From Planctomycetota bacterium (GTDB lineage: Bacteria; Planctomycetota; JAMOSO01): a stretch of DNA of 22,426 nt. The notes beneath the pieces were generated by a model, which was not told the origin of the DNA, did no database searches, and worked only from the letters and a program-made list of their open reading frames with translations. Below are positions 1 through 8,286 of the stretch, in pieces. The stretch is from positions 1 to 22,426 of the forward strand of contig JAMOSO010000068.1 of assembly GCA_027063065.1 (NCBI GenBank), given 5' to 3'. A program made the translations under genes and the position numbers. Each line of letters starts with the position of its first letter. Position 1 is the stretch's first letter.

Positions 1-62
1 TTACCAAGTCAAACCCGTCTGATAAGTTGTTAAAAAAATTAGACAGTTTAAAGCAATATTAA
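1..62 (+). CDS. 3' end of an unidentified plus-strand gene (partial)
   Basis: An open frame enters from the left edge (codons from base 3) and ends at TAA 60-62. The visible C-terminus is 19 residues, TKSNPSDKLLKKLDSLKQY, a lysine-rich, probably helical tail. The stop directly abuts the stop of the convergent radical SAM gene at 63-65, which fits the tight packing here. Nothing about function can be said from so short a piece, and it could be a chance open frame. Confidence 0.45.
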   Translation, partial: TKSNPSDKLLKKLDSLKQY

Positions 63-1619
63 TTAAGTACCTATGGTTTGCCTTTTAAGCACATTGGATT
101 TGGTTTTTATTTGGCAATTAGAGGCATTTATAATACTGACATCATTTGGATTTTTTATATGTGCGCGTAAAAAAGTGGGTATTTTACATCGTCCTACTGT
201 TTTAAAATCTTGTAATAGTGCAATAGCACATTGACTTGCAGGGATATTTTTTATATCAGTTAGAAATGTAAATAATAATTGGGCTAGGCGATTAAGAGCT
301 ATATTGCCAGTGCTATTGGTTTGTTGGTATAGCCATGCACTCCATTGAGAAAACGCCATAAATGCCGATGGTTGACGATGCCAGATTAAAGGTGCACATG
401 TTTTAAAATTGCCATTGTTTACGGTTAGGTTCCAAAATCTTGCAAAGCGTTGCAGTTCTTGTAATTGCTTAAAGCTCATAGTGGAATTTTGTATTATTTC
501 GTATGGTGGATTGTTGCTATAACGCATATCCCATTGCTTGCTATGTTGGGCGATTGGAGCCCCGCTTAAGCGTTTTAATATGCCAAGTTGTATTTCATGT
601 GGGGATAATTGTAATAACATATTAAAACCTTTGGCAAAACTATTAATGGTTTCCCCCGGTAGTCCAGCTATTAAATCTGCATGAATATGCACTTCTGTTT
701 CTTTATTTAATTTTATGATGTTTTCTGAAATTGTTTTGATATTTAAAGGTCGCTTAATACGTTTAGCCACTTCTGGGTTAAAAGTTTGTATGCCCATTTC
801 AAATTGAATCATACCTTTAGGACATATTTTTAGTAATTTTATTAAAGGTTCAGGGATGTTATCAGGGATTAGTTCAAAATGTAAAAAGACTTGTTGTGGG
901 CAGTTTAAAAAGAATTTAATAACTTCTAAGGCAAATGGGATATTGATATTAAAACTGCGATCAATAAATTTAAAACATTTTGCTCCACGTTCTAATAATT
1001 TATCAAATTCTGCAAATAGAGATATTTGCTTAAAATATCGCACACCGTTATCTAATGATGACATACAATATTGACAGCTAAATGGGCATCCCCGCGAAGC
1101 CTCTACATAAATAAACCTATTGGCAATGTCTAAGTCAGTATATTGATTGTATGCAAAGGTATAATTATTGGTATCAATTGGTTTGGCATTGATAACGGTT
1201 AGTTTTTGTGGTTTTTGATAATTGTCATTTTTGATTTTTTTGCATAAATTATAAAATTCGTATTCGCCTTCACCAGTGATTATATAATCAAGCATCTGGC
1301 TTAATTGTTTATTTTGCCATTCATAGCTTATTTCTGGACCACCTGCTATTAAGATAATATCTGGACGCAAAGTTTTTAACATATCGGCAACTATTGTTAT
1401 TATCTCTATATTCCAGATATAAACAGATAAACTAATAATCTTTGGTTGTAAGTCTAGTATTTCTTCTACAATTGCACGGGGGATATTATTTATTGTGGTT
1501 TCAAATAGTTGTGAATGTGGTTTTAAATCTTTTAAATTGGCTTGTAGGCACATTAGACCAAAAGCTGTGTGTTGATAACGTGCATTAAACGCACATAATA
1601 AGATGTCTAAAGTAGTCAT
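63..1619 (-). CDS. B12-binding-type radical SAM protein, DUF4080-like C-terminus
   Basis: A 518-aa protein. Residues about 1-130 resemble the cobalamin-binding Rossmann domain that precedes many radical SAM domains, with a conserved GGPE at 93-96. I do not see the DxHxxG cobalt-ligand motif, so B12, if bound, would be without a His ligand. The radical SAM core starts at EASRGCPFSCQYC, with cluster cysteines C178, C182 and C185 in the usual CxxxCxxC spacing, and continues to about 350. The remaining ~150 residues fit the DUF4080 region common in this architecture. Family members use a [4Fe-4S] cluster and S-adenosylmethionine to start radical reactions, often methylations; the substrate of this subfamily is not known to me. 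It starts at ATG 1619 and stands alone, convergent with the left-edge gene and divergent from the helicase across a 151-bp gap. Confidence 0.85.
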   Translation of the reverse strand: MTTLDILLCAFNARYQHTAFGLMCLQANLKDLKPHSQLFETTINNIPRAIVEEILDLQPKIISLSVYIWNIEIITIVADMLKTLRPDIILIAGGPEISYEWQNKQLSQMLDYIITGEGEYEFYNLCKKIKNDNYQKPQKLTVINAKPIDTNNYTFAYNQYTDLDIANRFIYVEASRGCPFSCQYCMSSLDNGVRYFKQISLFAEFDKLLERGAKCFKFIDRSFNINIPFALEVIKFFLNCPQQVFLHFELIPDNIPEPLIKLLKICPKGMIQFEMGIQTFNPEVAKRIKRPLNIKTISENIIKLNKETEVHIHADLIAGLPGETINSFAKGFNMLLQLSPHEIQLGILKRLSGAPIAQHSKQWDMRYSNNPPYEIIQNSTMSFKQLQELQRFARFWNLTVNNGNFKTCAPLIWHRQPSAFMAFSQWSAWLYQQTNSTGNIALNRLAQLLFTFLTDIKNIPASQCAIALLQDFKTVGRCKIPTFLRAHIKNPNDVSIINASNCQIKTKSNVLKRQTIGT

Positions 1620-1770
1620 TAATTTATTATACCTAAATTTTATAAGACTTCATCATTTGATTTCTTTTGTATTTTAGAAAAACATATAATAATACTTAAA
1701 ATAATGATATACTTATAAATAGTTTTATTTCTTAGGCAGTGTGCCCAATCTCATTTTAATAGTAGTATAT

Positions 1771-3024
1771 ATGAATTTTAATTCCCTTGGTTTATCCGAT
1801 TTAATTTTACAGTCTATAACTGACAAAGGTTATACTGAACCTTCACCCATACAAGCACAGGCAATACCAGCAGTTTTATCTGGTAAAGATGTATTGGCAG
1901 CTGCCCAAACTGGCACGGGCAAAACAGCAGGTTTTACTTTGCCAATTTTACAGCAAATTAGTTCTAAACCACGCCCTAAAGGTAAACGTAAAATTAAAGC
2001 TTTGATTTTAACGCCAACTAGAGAATTAGCTGCTCAAGTAGGGGAGAGCGTACGTACGTATGGATCAAATTTGGATATAAATAGTTGTATTATTTTTGGT
2101 GGCGTAAGTGCACGCCCTCAAATATCACAAATAAGAGCAGGGGTTGATATCTTAATAGCTACTCCAGGAAGATTGTTAGATTTACAAAATCAGGGTATTA
2201 TTGATTTGGGTTCACTTGATACCTTTGTTTTAGATGAGGCAGATCGTATGTTAGACATGGGTTTTATTCATGATATACGTAAGATAAATAGAGTTATACC
2301 TCGTCAACGTCAGACTTTGATGTTTTCGGCAACATTTTCTACAGAAATTTTAGAGTTAACAAAAGAGTTTTTGGATCAGCCAATTTATGTGCAAGTAGCA
2401 CCGCGCAATACAACTGCTGAAAATGTTAATCAATTGATGTACCGAACACCAAAAAGTCGCAAAACAGCATTGTTAAAACATTTAATTTCTACTGGCAATT
2501 GGGATCAGGTTTTAGTATTTACTCGCACTAAACATGGTGCAAATAGACTGAGCGATAAATTAAATAGAGCTAAAATTACATCTATGCCGATTCATGGTAA
2601 TAAAAGTCAAAATGCTCGCGTTAAGGCCTTAGAAGGATTTAAATCTAAAGAAATTAAAGTTTTGGTGGCAACAGATATAGCCGCGCGAGGCTTAGATATA
2701 AAGCAGTTACCTCATGTTGTAAATTTTGAATTGCCAAACGTTCCAGAGGATTATGTTCATCGTATTGGCAGGACTGCCAGAGCGGGTGCAGATGGTTATG
2801 CTGTCTCTTTGGTAGATCAGGAGGAGGTTAAATTTTTGCGTAGTATAGAGCGTTTATTAGATCAAAAAATACCAGAGGGTAAGTTGTCAAATTTTGATTT
2901 TACTGTTACTAAGCAGGACGAAGAAGAACCCCGTCGTGTTAATTTTAATCGTGGCAGAAAACCTTTTAAAAAATCGCCTAATAAAAAAAATAAAACCACA
3001 AGAAATAAACCTACTAAACGCTAG
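1771..3024 (+). CDS. rhlE: DEAD-box ATP-dependent RNA helicase, RhlE type
   Basis: A 417-aa cytoplasmic RNA helicase with the full DEAD-box motif set: Q motif GYTEPSPIQ (20-28), Walker A AQTGTGKT (45-52), PTRELAAQ (82-89), GG (110-111), TPGR (131-134), DEAD (155-158), SAT (186-188), then ARGLDI and HRIGRTAR in the second RecA domain. The C-terminal tail is rich in Lys, Arg and Asn, as in RhlE, and would bind RNA non-specifically. RhlE-type helicases act in ribosome assembly and mRNA decay, often in the cold. I place the start at ATG 1771 because [13 protein letters not shown] aligns with the usual RhlE N-terminus. An in-frame GTG at 1741 with an AGG four bases upstream would add ten hydrophobic residues and cannot be excluded. 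The gene ends 9 bp before the stop of the convergent response regulator gene. RhlE versus SrmB or DeaD is judged by length and tail only. Confidence 0.9.
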   Translation: MNFNSLGLSDLILQSITDKGYTEPSPIQAQAIPAVLSGKDVLAAAQTGTGKTAGFTLPILQQISSKPRPKGKRKIKALILTPTRELAAQVGESVRTYGSNLDINSCIIFGGVSARPQISQIRAGVDILIATPGRLLDLQNQGIIDLGSLDTFVLDEADRMLDMGFIHDIRKINRVIPRQRQTLMFSATFSTEILELTKEFLDQPIYVQVAPRNTTAENVNQLMYRTPKSRKTALLKHLISTGNWDQVLVFTRTKHGANRLSDKLNRAKITSMPIHGNKSQNARVKALEGFKSKEIKVLVATDIAARGLDIKQLPHVVNFELPNVPEDYVHRIGRTARAGADGYAVSLVDQEEVKFLRSIERLLDQKIPEGKLSNFDFTVTKQDEEEPRRVNFNRGRKPFKKSPNKKNKTTRNKPTKR

Positions 3025-3033
3025 ATATGTATG

Positions 3034-4428
3034 TTATCTAATATCTAATTTTTTAACTCTATACCTAATTGAGCGAAAGCTCATATTTAATAATTTGGCA
3101 GCTTCAGTTAAATTGCCTTGGGTTTTTTCTAAGGCAGATTTTAAATATTGGCGTTCGATATCTAACAGGTGCGCTTCTAAATCTAGGCCTTCTTCTGGAA
3201 TTAAATTTGTAGGATTGTGATCAATAGGTTGAACTAAAGAAATAGACGCGTCGTCAGAGTCTTGTAGGTGCGATGTAATAGGTAAATTTAAATCCTTGAT
3301 ATTGATTTGTTGATTTTCACAAAGAGCTACAGCACGTTGAATAACGTTTTGCAATTCACGAATATTTCCTGGCCAATCATAATTTAAAATCGCTTGCATA
3401 GCTTGGTTGTCAATGCTGGTAACGTCTTTGCCTAATTCGTTGGCAAAATGAGTTAAAAAATTTCCAGATAATAAAATTAAGTCTTCACCGCGTTGTCTAA
3501 GTGGTGGCATTTCTATGGGGATAATATTTAAACGGTAAAATAAATCAGCCCTAAATGTTTTTTGAGTAATCATTTCTTCTAGTGGTCGATGTGTGGCGGC
3601 AATAATCCTTGCGTTAACACGTTTTTCTTCTGTGCTTCCTACTGGGAAATACGATTTATTTTCTAATACTCTTAACAATTTAATTTGTGTTGTTAAGCTC
3701 ATATCACCAATTTCATCTAAAAAAATAGTGCCTTCTCCAGCGGCCTCTAGCATACCTTTTTTGTCGCTAGTAGCACCTGTAAAAGCTCCTTTGCAGTGTC
3801 CAAAAAGTTCGCTTTCCATTAACGTTTCGCTTAACGCTCCACAGTTTAAAGCTAAAAAAGGTTTGTCAAAGCGATAGCTGTTATAGTGTATTTGTCGAGC
3901 TACCATATCTTTGCCAGTGCCAGATTCACCGCGCAGTAGCACTAATGTATCGGTTTTAGCTATGGTTTTAATAGTCTTAAAGACTAATTGCATATCATGG
4001 CAGTTACCGCGTAAGGTATTAGCATTAAAAAAATTACCAACATCTTTATTTTGGCAAGCAGTCCTTAAATTTATAGCACGGTTTAAAGTGTTTTTAAGTA
4101 TGTCGTTGTTAAACGGTTTGGCAAAGTAATCATAAGCTCCACAGCGCATTGCCTCTACAGCGGTTTCCCAAGTATTAAATGCTGTCATTAAAATACAGAC
4201 TACGTTTTCATCTGTTTTTTTTAATTCTTTTAACAATTCTAAACCGTTACCGTCAGGCATATTTAAATCAAGCAATACAATATCACTGGGTTTAGATTTG
4301 TAAATTAAAAGTGCATCATTAGCATTGGATGCCAACTGTACATCAAACCCGTCGCTTTCTAAGACTATCTTTAACACTTGACGAATAGAAGCTTCATCAT
4401 CGACAATTAAAATGCTTTTATTCCCCAT
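3034..4428 (-). CDS. Sigma-54-dependent response regulator, PilR/NtrC family
   Basis: A 464-aa three-domain activator. The receiver (1-120) has the acidic pocket D10/D11, phosphoacceptor D54, T82 and K104. The AAA+ domain (about 138-370) has Walker A GESGTGKD (167-174; Asp where Glu is usual), the sigma-54 contact loop GAFTGA (214-219), Walker B TIFLDE (234-239) and the FRADLFYRLN/PLRQR region. The C-terminus is a Fis-type helix-turn-helix, NLTEAAKLLNMSFRSIRYRVKKL. The linker and the FRSIRYR recognition helix resemble PilR, the type IV pilus activator, but no PilS kinase or pilin gene is nearby, so I give no symbol. It is last in a four-gene operon, and its start overlaps the glycosyltransferase end by 11 bases. 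It should turn on sigma-54 promoters after phosphorylation by an unseen kinase. Confidence 0.88.
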   Translation of the reverse strand: MGNKSILIVDDEASIRQVLKIVLESDGFDVQLASNANDALLIYKSKPSDIVLLDLNMPDGNGLELLKELKKTDENVVCILMTAFNTWETAVEAMRCGAYDYFAKPFNNDILKNTLNRAINLRTACQNKDVGNFFNANTLRGNCHDMQLVFKTIKTIAKTDTLVLLRGESGTGKDMVARQIHYNSYRFDKPFLALNCGALSETLMESELFGHCKGAFTGATSDKKGMLEAAGEGTIFLDEIGDMSLTTQIKLLRVLENKSYFPVGSTEEKRVNARIIAATHRPLEEMITQKTFRADLFYRLNIIPIEMPPLRQRGEDLILLSGNFLTHFANELGKDVTSIDNQAMQAILNYDWPGNIRELQNVIQRAVALCENQQINIKDLNLPITSHLQDSDDASISLVQPIDHNPTNLIPEEGLDLEAHLLDIERQYLKSALEKTQGNLTEAAKLLNMSFRSIRYRVKKLDIR

Positions 4429-5509
4429 TTTTAACCCTTTCTATTTCTTCAATCAATAGATTTGCAAAAGATTTTAAACTGTGATAGCGTTTTATGTGTT
4501 CTCGTGCTTTTATTCTAAAGTCTTCACATACATCTTTATTTGTTAATAGATAACAAATCTTTTCTGCCATTATATCACTATTTTTAGAAGGTACTAAAAA
4601 GCCTGTTTCGCCATCTTTAACCAGTGTGTATATTCCGCCGACATCGCTGGCAACTACTGGTAAACCACAGCTCATAGCTTCAACAATAGCAAAGCCTAAG
4701 CCTTCTTCTGTACTAGGCACAACATAAATATCAAAAGTATGTAATAATGATGCTGTAGAATGTGTTTCATCGACAAAAATCACATTGTCTATTAAATTAA
4801 AATCAGCAACCATTTTTTTTAGTCGTGATTTTTCATCGCCTTGCCCTGCAATTATAAATATAGCTTCTGGATGTGTCTCTAATGTTTTTTTTGCCGCTTC
4901 CAGAAAAAAACAATGTCCTTTACTTGGTATTAAATGCCCAATAGTTCCAATTACAGGGCGTGTTTGACCTATAACTTGCTTTTTTAATTTAAATATTTCT
5001 GTATCGACACCTGTATTGATGAAATGAATTTTTTCTTTCGGCAATCTATTATCGTTGACTAATGATTCACGCAGTGAATCACTGACTGTAATTATATTAT
5101 AATTGAATTTTAAATTTTGTTTTGGTAAATAAAATCTAGTTTCTTCTTGAGGTATGTAATTTAATAATGCAAATAGCGCCGGTATATTGTGGCGTTTATG
5201 AATAGATTTGAATTTAGAAAATAATTTAGAATGTACATATAAAACAACTGTAGGCTTAAAATCTTCTAAAGTTTTTTTAGCTCGATGGCTAGAGTAAAAA
5301 TGTAATATATTTCCAATGCCGGGTAAAATTGATATGTGCATATTGTTTTGTGGTAATCTGTCTAAACCTTTTGCCCGACCACATATCAAATTGACCTCAA
5401 CGCCTGCTTTGACAATTGCTTGGGCAGTATTAATTGCAAAGGTACTAATATTGCCTATTGATAAATTATCAATAACTATAGCTACGCGTAGATTATGTTT
5501 GATTGTCAT
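4418..5509 (-). CDS. GT4-family glycosyltransferase, likely envelope glycan/LPS
   Basis: A 363-aa GT-B fold enzyme. The N-terminal half is the acceptor domain. The C-terminal half has the donor-binding stretch IGHLIPSKGH, then GQG and the retaining-GT signature EEGLGFAIVE (Glu-x7-Glu) followed by AMSCGLPVVAS. GT4 enzymes move a sugar from a nucleotide-sugar donor; the position beside a lipid A-type acyltransferase suggests LPS core or a similar envelope glycan, which is inference. The open frame extends to 5662, but ATG 5509 is the likely start: AAGGA lies six bases upstream and MTIKHNLRVAIVIDN matches a typical GT4 start. That start overlaps the acyltransferase end by 17 bases, indicating translational coupling. 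No signal peptide; probably peripheral on the inner membrane. Confidence 0.85.
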   Translation of the reverse strand: MTIKHNLRVAIVIDNLSIGNISTFAINTAQAIVKAGVEVNLICGRAKGLDRLPQNNMHISILPGIGNILHFYSSHRAKKTLEDFKPTVVLYVHSKLFSKFKSIHKRHNIPALFALLNYIPQEETRFYLPKQNLKFNYNIITVSDSLRESLVNDNRLPKEKIHFINTGVDTEIFKLKKQVIGQTRPVIGTIGHLIPSKGHCFFLEAAKKTLETHPEAIFIIAGQGDEKSRLKKMVADFNLIDNVIFVDETHSTASLLHTFDIYVVPSTEEGLGFAIVEAMSCGLPVVASDVGGIYTLVKDGETGFLVPSKNSDIMAEKICYLLTNKDVCEDFRIKAREHIKRYHSLKSFANLLIEEIERVKNGE

Positions 5510-6392
5510 TGGTGTCCTTTTGTGTACGCCAACGTCTGTGCATCCATACCCATTGTTCGGGGTATTTACGTATAAAATCGCTAACGGTATTAGACCATAA
5601 TTGTGTGTAATAATGGTTGTTTTTTTGTTTGTCCTGTTTGTCGATATGTATTGGTTCGCCAATTATAAAATCGTATTTATCACCTTTTAATATGCAAGCT
5701 AATGGAATAATTGGTTTTTTGCTTAATGTGGCTAATGTTACAGGGCCTGTAGGCGTGTATGCTTCTTTGGCTAAAAATTTAACAAATACGCCATTCATTC
5801 GCGGTATATCTTGGTCGGGCAAAATGCCTAGCAAGTCTTTATTTTTTAATACTTTAATAAATTGACGAATATTTTGATCTTGGTATATGGCATGTATACC
5901 TAATTTATGTCGGATGTTTTCTACTATATTATTTAATGGTTTCATTTTAATACGTTTAGCAATAGGGCGTATATTAAATCCAGCGTGATTAATTGCAGAT
6001 GCACCTAACTCCCAATTTCCTAGATGTGGTGTTAGGGCAATAGCACCGTCGTATTGGTTAAATACTTGCTTGATCTTTTCTATTGCATCGGGATGAAATA
6101 AATGTGAGACTTTTTTTGGGTTACAATGCAAAGTGTCTAAAACCATAGTTATAAAATGCTCAAAACATTTTTTGGCAATATTTAATCTTTGATGTTGGTT
6201 GAGTTCTGGTAGGCCAATATTTAAATTTTGAATAATCTTGGCTCGTTCACTAGAAGCAAATTTAAAGATTAGATATCCTAGTAATGTGCCTATTTTAAAT
6301 AATATGCAACGTGGAATAATTTTGATTATTGGCAAAAGAATACGTATACATATTGCAATGACGTAATGCTTAGGTTTTGTGGCTTTGCTCAT
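5493..6392 (-). CDS. Lysophospholipid acyltransferase, LpxL/HtrB family
   Basis: A 299-aa protein of the lipid A late-acyltransferase family. A hydrophobic N-terminal segment (about residues 10-45) anchors it in the inner membrane. The catalytic HxxxxE motif is HLGNWE within TPHLGNWELGA. Downstream PDQD and the C-terminal EQWVWMHRRWR are also family hallmarks. LpxL/LpxM enzymes add a secondary acyl chain to Kdo2-lipid IVA from acyl-ACP, but the same family includes acyltransferases for other lipids, so the exact acceptor is open. Start: ATG 6392 is chosen, 8 bases after the upstream stop. An in-frame GTG at 6422 would add 10 residues and overlap the upstream gene by 22 bases. Neither has a clear ribosome binding site, so coupling is likely. 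It sits second in the operon, between an unknown gene and the glycosyltransferase. Confidence 0.85.
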   Translation of the reverse strand: MSKATKPKHYVIAICIRILLPIIKIIPRCILFKIGTLLGYLIFKFASSERAKIIQNLNIGLPELNQHQRLNIAKKCFEHFITMVLDTLHCNPKKVSHLFHPDAIEKIKQVFNQYDGAIALTPHLGNWELGASAINHAGFNIRPIAKRIKMKPLNNIVENIRHKLGIHAIYQDQNIRQFIKVLKNKDLLGILPDQDIPRMNGVFVKFLAKEAYTPTGPVTLATLSKKPIIPLACILKGDKYDFIIGEPIHIDKQDKQKNNHYYTQLWSNTVSDFIRKYPEQWVWMHRRWRTQKDTNDNQT

Positions 6393-6400
6393 AAGTTTTA

Positions 6401-7285
6401 TTAAAAAACAAAACTGTACCACCTATAAAAATATTTACCATCTTGACTTAGATGTGGAAAGTCAGGGCGTTCATAAGGGCGTATATTTACTTGTGCTGTA
6501 TTTAAAAATGTTTGTATATGCTCAGGGTAGGCTTTCATAGCTAGGTTTAATATGTGTGTGAGTAATGTTTGATTTATATGTTTTGCAAATGATAGTGCAG
6601 GTGAGATTTCTGCGATTGTTTCGCCACAATAAATAACTGAGGATTTGATTCTGATAACTAGGTCTTTGTTTGGGCTAAGCACTAAAGTGTCAATAGAAAA
6701 AGGCAAGTCTAAAGGTCGCATAAGTGCGTTCATTTCTTTTTGTATTGGCAGAAGTCTGTTTTCAGGGAATGGCGAAAATCGCGGTGTTTGATAACTAACT
6801 TGCGCATGTATATAAGCATTTTTAATTAATTTATCTTGGTCTTCTAAATAATAGTCTAAATCTTTAAGGCTTGTATCAAATTTGGCAATTTCAAAATCAA
6901 ATATGCTATCTTGCAAAATATCTAATATAAAAAATAATTTTTGTTCTAAACTTTCTGAGTCGTTACTTGTAAAATTTTGGATACGTTCAAATTCAAGATA
7001 AACCAGTCTTAAAAAAGTTAAAGGCGGTTCTTTAGCAAAGCGGCGACTGCTTGGCCAATGTTTTAAAATATGTTTAATAAATGCTCTTACCTCTGCTTGA
7101 GTATCTGCAAAACGTTCTAAACGTTGCTGAAATAAATTTTCTCTTACGTTAGTGTTTTCTTCTAAAGTGTAATGCTCTGTTTTGGGTGTATCATCTTCAT
7201 CACTGCGCTTTTCAAGCCAGTTTTCTATTTCGCGGGCAAAATTTACAATGGAAGTTTCCATTCGTTTAACATCGTCTAGAGCCAT
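6401..7285 (-). CDS. Unrecognised cytoplasmic protein, first gene of the envelope operon
   Basis: A 294-aa protein I cannot assign to a family. It has no signal peptide and no membrane segment. The first ~150 residues are charged and helix-prone (for example ENLFQQRLERFADTQAEVRAF), with a run of Asp/Glu/Thr at about 28-47. The last ~90 residues look like a mixed alpha/beta domain ending in an aromatic-rich KYFYRWYSFVF. It starts at ATG 7285 with AAGGA five bases upstream, a strong site that supports the start and shows it leads the operon. The acyltransferase, glycosyltransferase and sigma-54 regulator follow with overlaps or an 8-base gap, so a role in envelope assembly or its control is possible but unproven. 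Confidence 0.7.
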   Translation of the reverse strand: MALDDVKRMETSIVNFAREIENWLEKRSDEDDTPKTEHYTLEENTNVRENLFQQRLERFADTQAEVRAFIKHILKHWPSSRRFAKEPPLTFLRLVYLEFERIQNFTSNDSESLEQKLFFILDILQDSIFDFEIAKFDTSLKDLDYYLEDQDKLIKNAYIHAQVSYQTPRFSPFPENRLLPIQKEMNALMRPLDLPFSIDTLVLSPNKDLVIRIKSSVIYCGETIAEISPALSFAKHINQTLLTHILNLAMKAYPEHIQTFLNTAQVNIRPYERPDFPHLSQDGKYFYRWYSFVF

Positions 7286-7345
7286 AAAATCCTTATGTTT
7301 TTAATGATAACTGATTATTATAAGCTTAGTTAGGTTAAATGCAAT

Positions 7346-7492
7346 TTAAATCAAAACGTTATAAATAGATGTAAGCTATTTGAGAGTAGTTGTTTATGTT
7401 AAGTTGTTTGATATCAATTAAGCTTTATACGCTTATATTAAACTTGATATGCTCTGTACCATATACAATATAAGCAAAACATTTTGATTTAA
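7346..7492. repeat. Widely spaced inverted repeat in the flgM/operon divergent gap
   Basis: The 271-bp gap between the envelope operon and flgM holds TTAAATCAAAACGTT at 7346-7360 and AACATTTTGATTTAA at 7478-7492. They are reverse complements except for one base of 15, with 117 bases between. Between them lies the palindrome TTGATATCAA (7408-7417). The arms are AT-rich, so chance is possible, but two matched sites flanking a divergent promoter region would suit a regulator that binds both and loops. Confidence 0.35.
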
Positions 7493-7508
7493 TGGTATGC
7501 GTCAAATT

Positions 7509-7535
7509 TAAGTTTTTTGTATATTTGGTCGATAT
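7509..7535 (+). promoter_or_regulatory. Sigma-28 (FliA)-type promoter of flgM
   Basis: TAAG (7509-7512), then exactly 15 bases, then GTCGATAT (7528-7535). The flagellar sigma-28 consensus is TAAA-N15-GCCGATAA, so this matches 3 of 4 and 6 of 8 positions with ideal spacing. Transcription would begin near 7541, leaving a leader of about 15 bases that contains the AAGGAG site (7546-7551) of flgM. This agrees with flgM being a late flagellar gene in other bacteria. Confidence 0.72.
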
Positions 7536-7556
7536 AAAGTGTAGAAAGGAGTACGC

Positions 7557-7847
7557 ATGAATATAAACTTACTTAGAAACGACTTTGCTAAAAACTATTT
7601 AAAGGTATCTAATAAAAAATCTGCCAGTGTTAGCAGTAAAACATTAGATACGCCAGAACCTCGTGATTCTGTTGAGGTTTCGCCGTTGGCATCTTTTAGA
7701 CAAAAGGTGTCAGAGGCGCAGGATTTAACTAGACAGGAAAGGTTAAAACAGATTTCTCAAGATGTTGCCGATGGCAATTATATAACAGAGGACAAATTAA
7801 ATACTTCTGTTGGTTCTGCCATTGAGTCCGCTTTGGGCGGTTTGTAG
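7557..7847 (+). CDS. flgM: Anti-sigma-28 factor FlgM
   Basis: A 96-aa protein with FlgM layout: a Ser/Lys-rich disordered first half, a DSVEVSP segment (37-43), and a helical C-terminus RQERLKQISQDVADGNYITEDKL with the conserved DGNY turn (72-75). FlgM binds FliA in the cytoplasm and is exported through the finished hook-basal body, so late genes wait for assembly. The start is ATG 7557, five bases after AAGGAG. The sigma-28-like promoter directly upstream supports the identity, since flgM is itself FliA-controlled. Sequence similarity is modest, as is normal for this small family; the call rests on layout plus promoter. Confidence 0.72.
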   Translation: MNINLLRNDFAKNYLKVSNKKSASVSSKTLDTPEPRDSVEVSPLASFRQKVSEAQDLTRQERLKQISQDVADGNYITEDKLNTSVGSAIESALGGL

Positions 7848-7856
7848 CGATTTGTT

Positions 7857-8216
7857 GTGCAACAGTTAGAAATACTTAATACCAAGGAGTTGCAAAAATT
7901 ATTAGTAAAAATACCAGATGGTATGCCTATTTTTGCCACTGAAGGCGCACAGTATTTTGCTGTTAATAATTTAATATGCCGTGAATTAAAAAAAAATTTA
8001 CGACATTTTTGCGAGATAACTCTATCGCCATGTTTGGGCGGTAAAATATCAACCCAGCCAGTTTTGGCATTAAAAAAAGTATTAAATCACTTAGATACAT
8101 ATACACATTTTGTATGTAGCACTGGAGAGGGGCAGACTTATAGAGTGCTAGAGCTGGGTAAAGCTAATTTAGGTTCTGGCGAGGTTCTTTTATTAAAAAT
8201 GGAAATTTCTGAATAA
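7857..8216 (+). CDS. Unknown 119-aa protein in the flgN position
   Basis: A 119-aa soluble protein starting at GTG 7857, nine bases after the flgM stop, so probably co-transcribed and perhaps coupled, as no good ribosome binding site is seen. flgM is usually followed by flgN, an all-helical chaperone of ~140 aa for hook-associated proteins. This protein does not look like FlgN: it has beta-prone stretches (MPIFATEGAQYFAV, YRVLELGKANL, EVLLLKMEI), a single Gly-rich turn and two spread cysteines. I do not recognise the family. It probably serves flagellar or motility functions by context alone. A later start at Met23 is possible. Confidence 0.6.
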   Translation: MQQLEILNTKELQKLLVKIPDGMPIFATEGAQYFAVNNLICRELKKNLRHFCEITLSPCLGGKISTQPVLALKKVLNHLDTYTHFVCSTGEGQTYRVLELGKANLGSGEVLLLKMEISE

Positions 8217-8230
8217 TATTGAGCATTTGC

Positions 8231-8257
8231 TTAAGTAGTTAATCATATACCCGATAT
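8231..8257 (+). promoter_or_regulatory. Second sigma-28-like promoter, upstream of the coiled-coil membrane gene
   Basis: TTAAG (8231-8235) and CCCGATAT (8250-8257) are 15 bases apart counted from TTAA, or 14 from TAAG. The -10-like box matches GCCGATAA at 6 of 8 positions, including the CCGATA core. The start of transcription would fall near 8263, leaving a ~24-base leader with CTGGAG (8276-8281) before ATG 8287. It lies in a 70-base gap and resembles the flgM promoter 720 bases upstream. Confidence 0.5.
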
Positions 8258-8286
8258 TCATAGCTAAATAGCCTTCTGGAGTAAAT

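Noticed and set aside
856-1074. 72-aa plus-strand open frame inside the radical SAM gene
   Set aside because: It is antisense to the conserved radical SAM core and has no family resemblance; a shadow frame.
1741-1770. GTG start of the RhlE helicase at 1741
   Set aside because: An AGG lies at a workable distance, but the ten added residues do not fit the family N-terminus; kept as an alternative.
3034-4428. Naming the response regulator pilR
   Set aside because: The C-terminus is PilR-like, but no pilS or pilin gene is near and the operon is envelope biosynthesis; family-level call only.
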